DNA of 5,191 nt from CAZVIK01 sp964627045 (GTDB lineage Bacteria > Acidobacteriota > Terriglobia > Bryobacterales > Bryobacteraceae): positions 1 to 5,191 of the forward strand of contig CAZVIK010000261.1 of assembly GCA_964627045.1 (NCBI GenBank). The letters run 5' to 3'. The notes under the pieces were generated by a model. It made no database searches, was not told the DNA's origin, and worked only from the letters and a program-made list of their open reading frames with translations. Positions 5,054 through 5,191 of the stretch are shown one piece after another (the stretch's first letter is position 1; every line of letters begins with the position of its first letter). Both the position numbers and the translations under genes were made by a program.

Positions 5054-5191
5054 AATCACGCGCGACTCGGTTGCTCTCGTAGATGACGAGGATTATACGC
5101 ATATCAACAGTTTCAACTGGGCGCTCAATCCACAGGGTGCCGGTTACGCAGTCAGAAAAGGTCGCCGCGGAACCGGTGAAAAGCGGACTGT
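5040..5191 (+). CDS. AP2-type homing endonuclease, N-terminal part (continues past window)
   Basis: Fifty codons are open to the right edge. The start MRIIEITRDSVALVDDEDY, followed by HINSFNWALN and GYAVRKG, matches the opening of phage AP2/HNH homing endonucleases ('I-LT-G-FALVDDEDYE-L--FKW' then 'GYAVR'). In complete proteins an HNH nuclease core and an AP2 DNA-binding domain follow. The proposed start is GTG at 5040, overlapping the methyltransferase stop by 14 bases. GGAGG at 5023-5027 is 12 bases away and GGAG at 5032-5035 is only 4 away, so the start is not ideal; no other ATG/GTG start fits this frame. Composition (about 50% GC) is lower than the terminase gene. It is a second, unrelated homing-type gene inserted in the same packaging module. 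Confidence 0.78.
   Translation, partial: MRIIEITRDSVALVDDEDYTHINSFNWALNPQGAGYAVRKGRRGTGEKRT

Noticed and set aside
1..5191. CRISPR arrays, integrase/att sites, toxin-antitoxin or anti-phage defence genes.
   Set aside because: No repeat-spacer pattern, recombinase motifs or defence-type domains were found. The methyltransferase has no restriction partner here and belongs to the phage packaging context.

Overview
This looks like a segment of a temperate tailed phage or prophage of a fairly GC-rich Clostridia-type Firmicute, probably from a metagenome scaffold. The host call is an inference. It rests on strong GGAGG-type ribosome binding sites, an extended -10 promoter, and a gene order (VRR-NUC nuclease, SNF2 helicase, small conserved protein, DUF1492 regulator, HNH endonuclease, P27-type small terminase, ParB-methyltransferase) that I recognise from Clostridia siphophages. 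Two 10-base N runs mark scaffold gaps. All genes are on the + strand.

Left part (1-2113): the end of the early/replication block. It holds the tail of a VRR-NUC nuclease, a compact 451-aa SNF2-type ATPase, a 74-aa conserved phage protein of unknown function and a 147-aa DUF1492 protein with a sigma region 4-like helix-turn-helix. The genes overlap by 20, 4 and 4 bases, so they are almost certainly co-transcribed and translationally coupled.

Middle (2114-2291): a 178-base non-coding stretch with an extended -10 promoter (TGGTATAAT), followed by a leader that folds on paper into two long GCAA-capped hairpins with a small hairpin between them. This appears to be the switch into the packaging/late block, and the DUF1492 protein encoded just upstream is an obvious candidate regulator.

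Right part (2292-5191): the start of the packaging module. It holds an HNH endonuclease, a P27-family small terminase subunit and a ParB-methyltransferase fusion interrupted by the two N runs. Two selfish-looking homing-type endonucleases sit in or beside this module: a complete NUMOD4/HNH gene, low in GC, at the 3' end of the HNH gene, and the start of an AP2-type one overlapping the end of the methyltransferase gene. The large terminase gene is expected beyond the right edge.

Nothing here is a clearly new system. The most worthwhile points are the structured leader RNA, the double homing-endonuclease invasion of the packaging module (with a possible remnant of the interrupted HNH tail), and non-canonical catalytic motifs in the methyltransferase.
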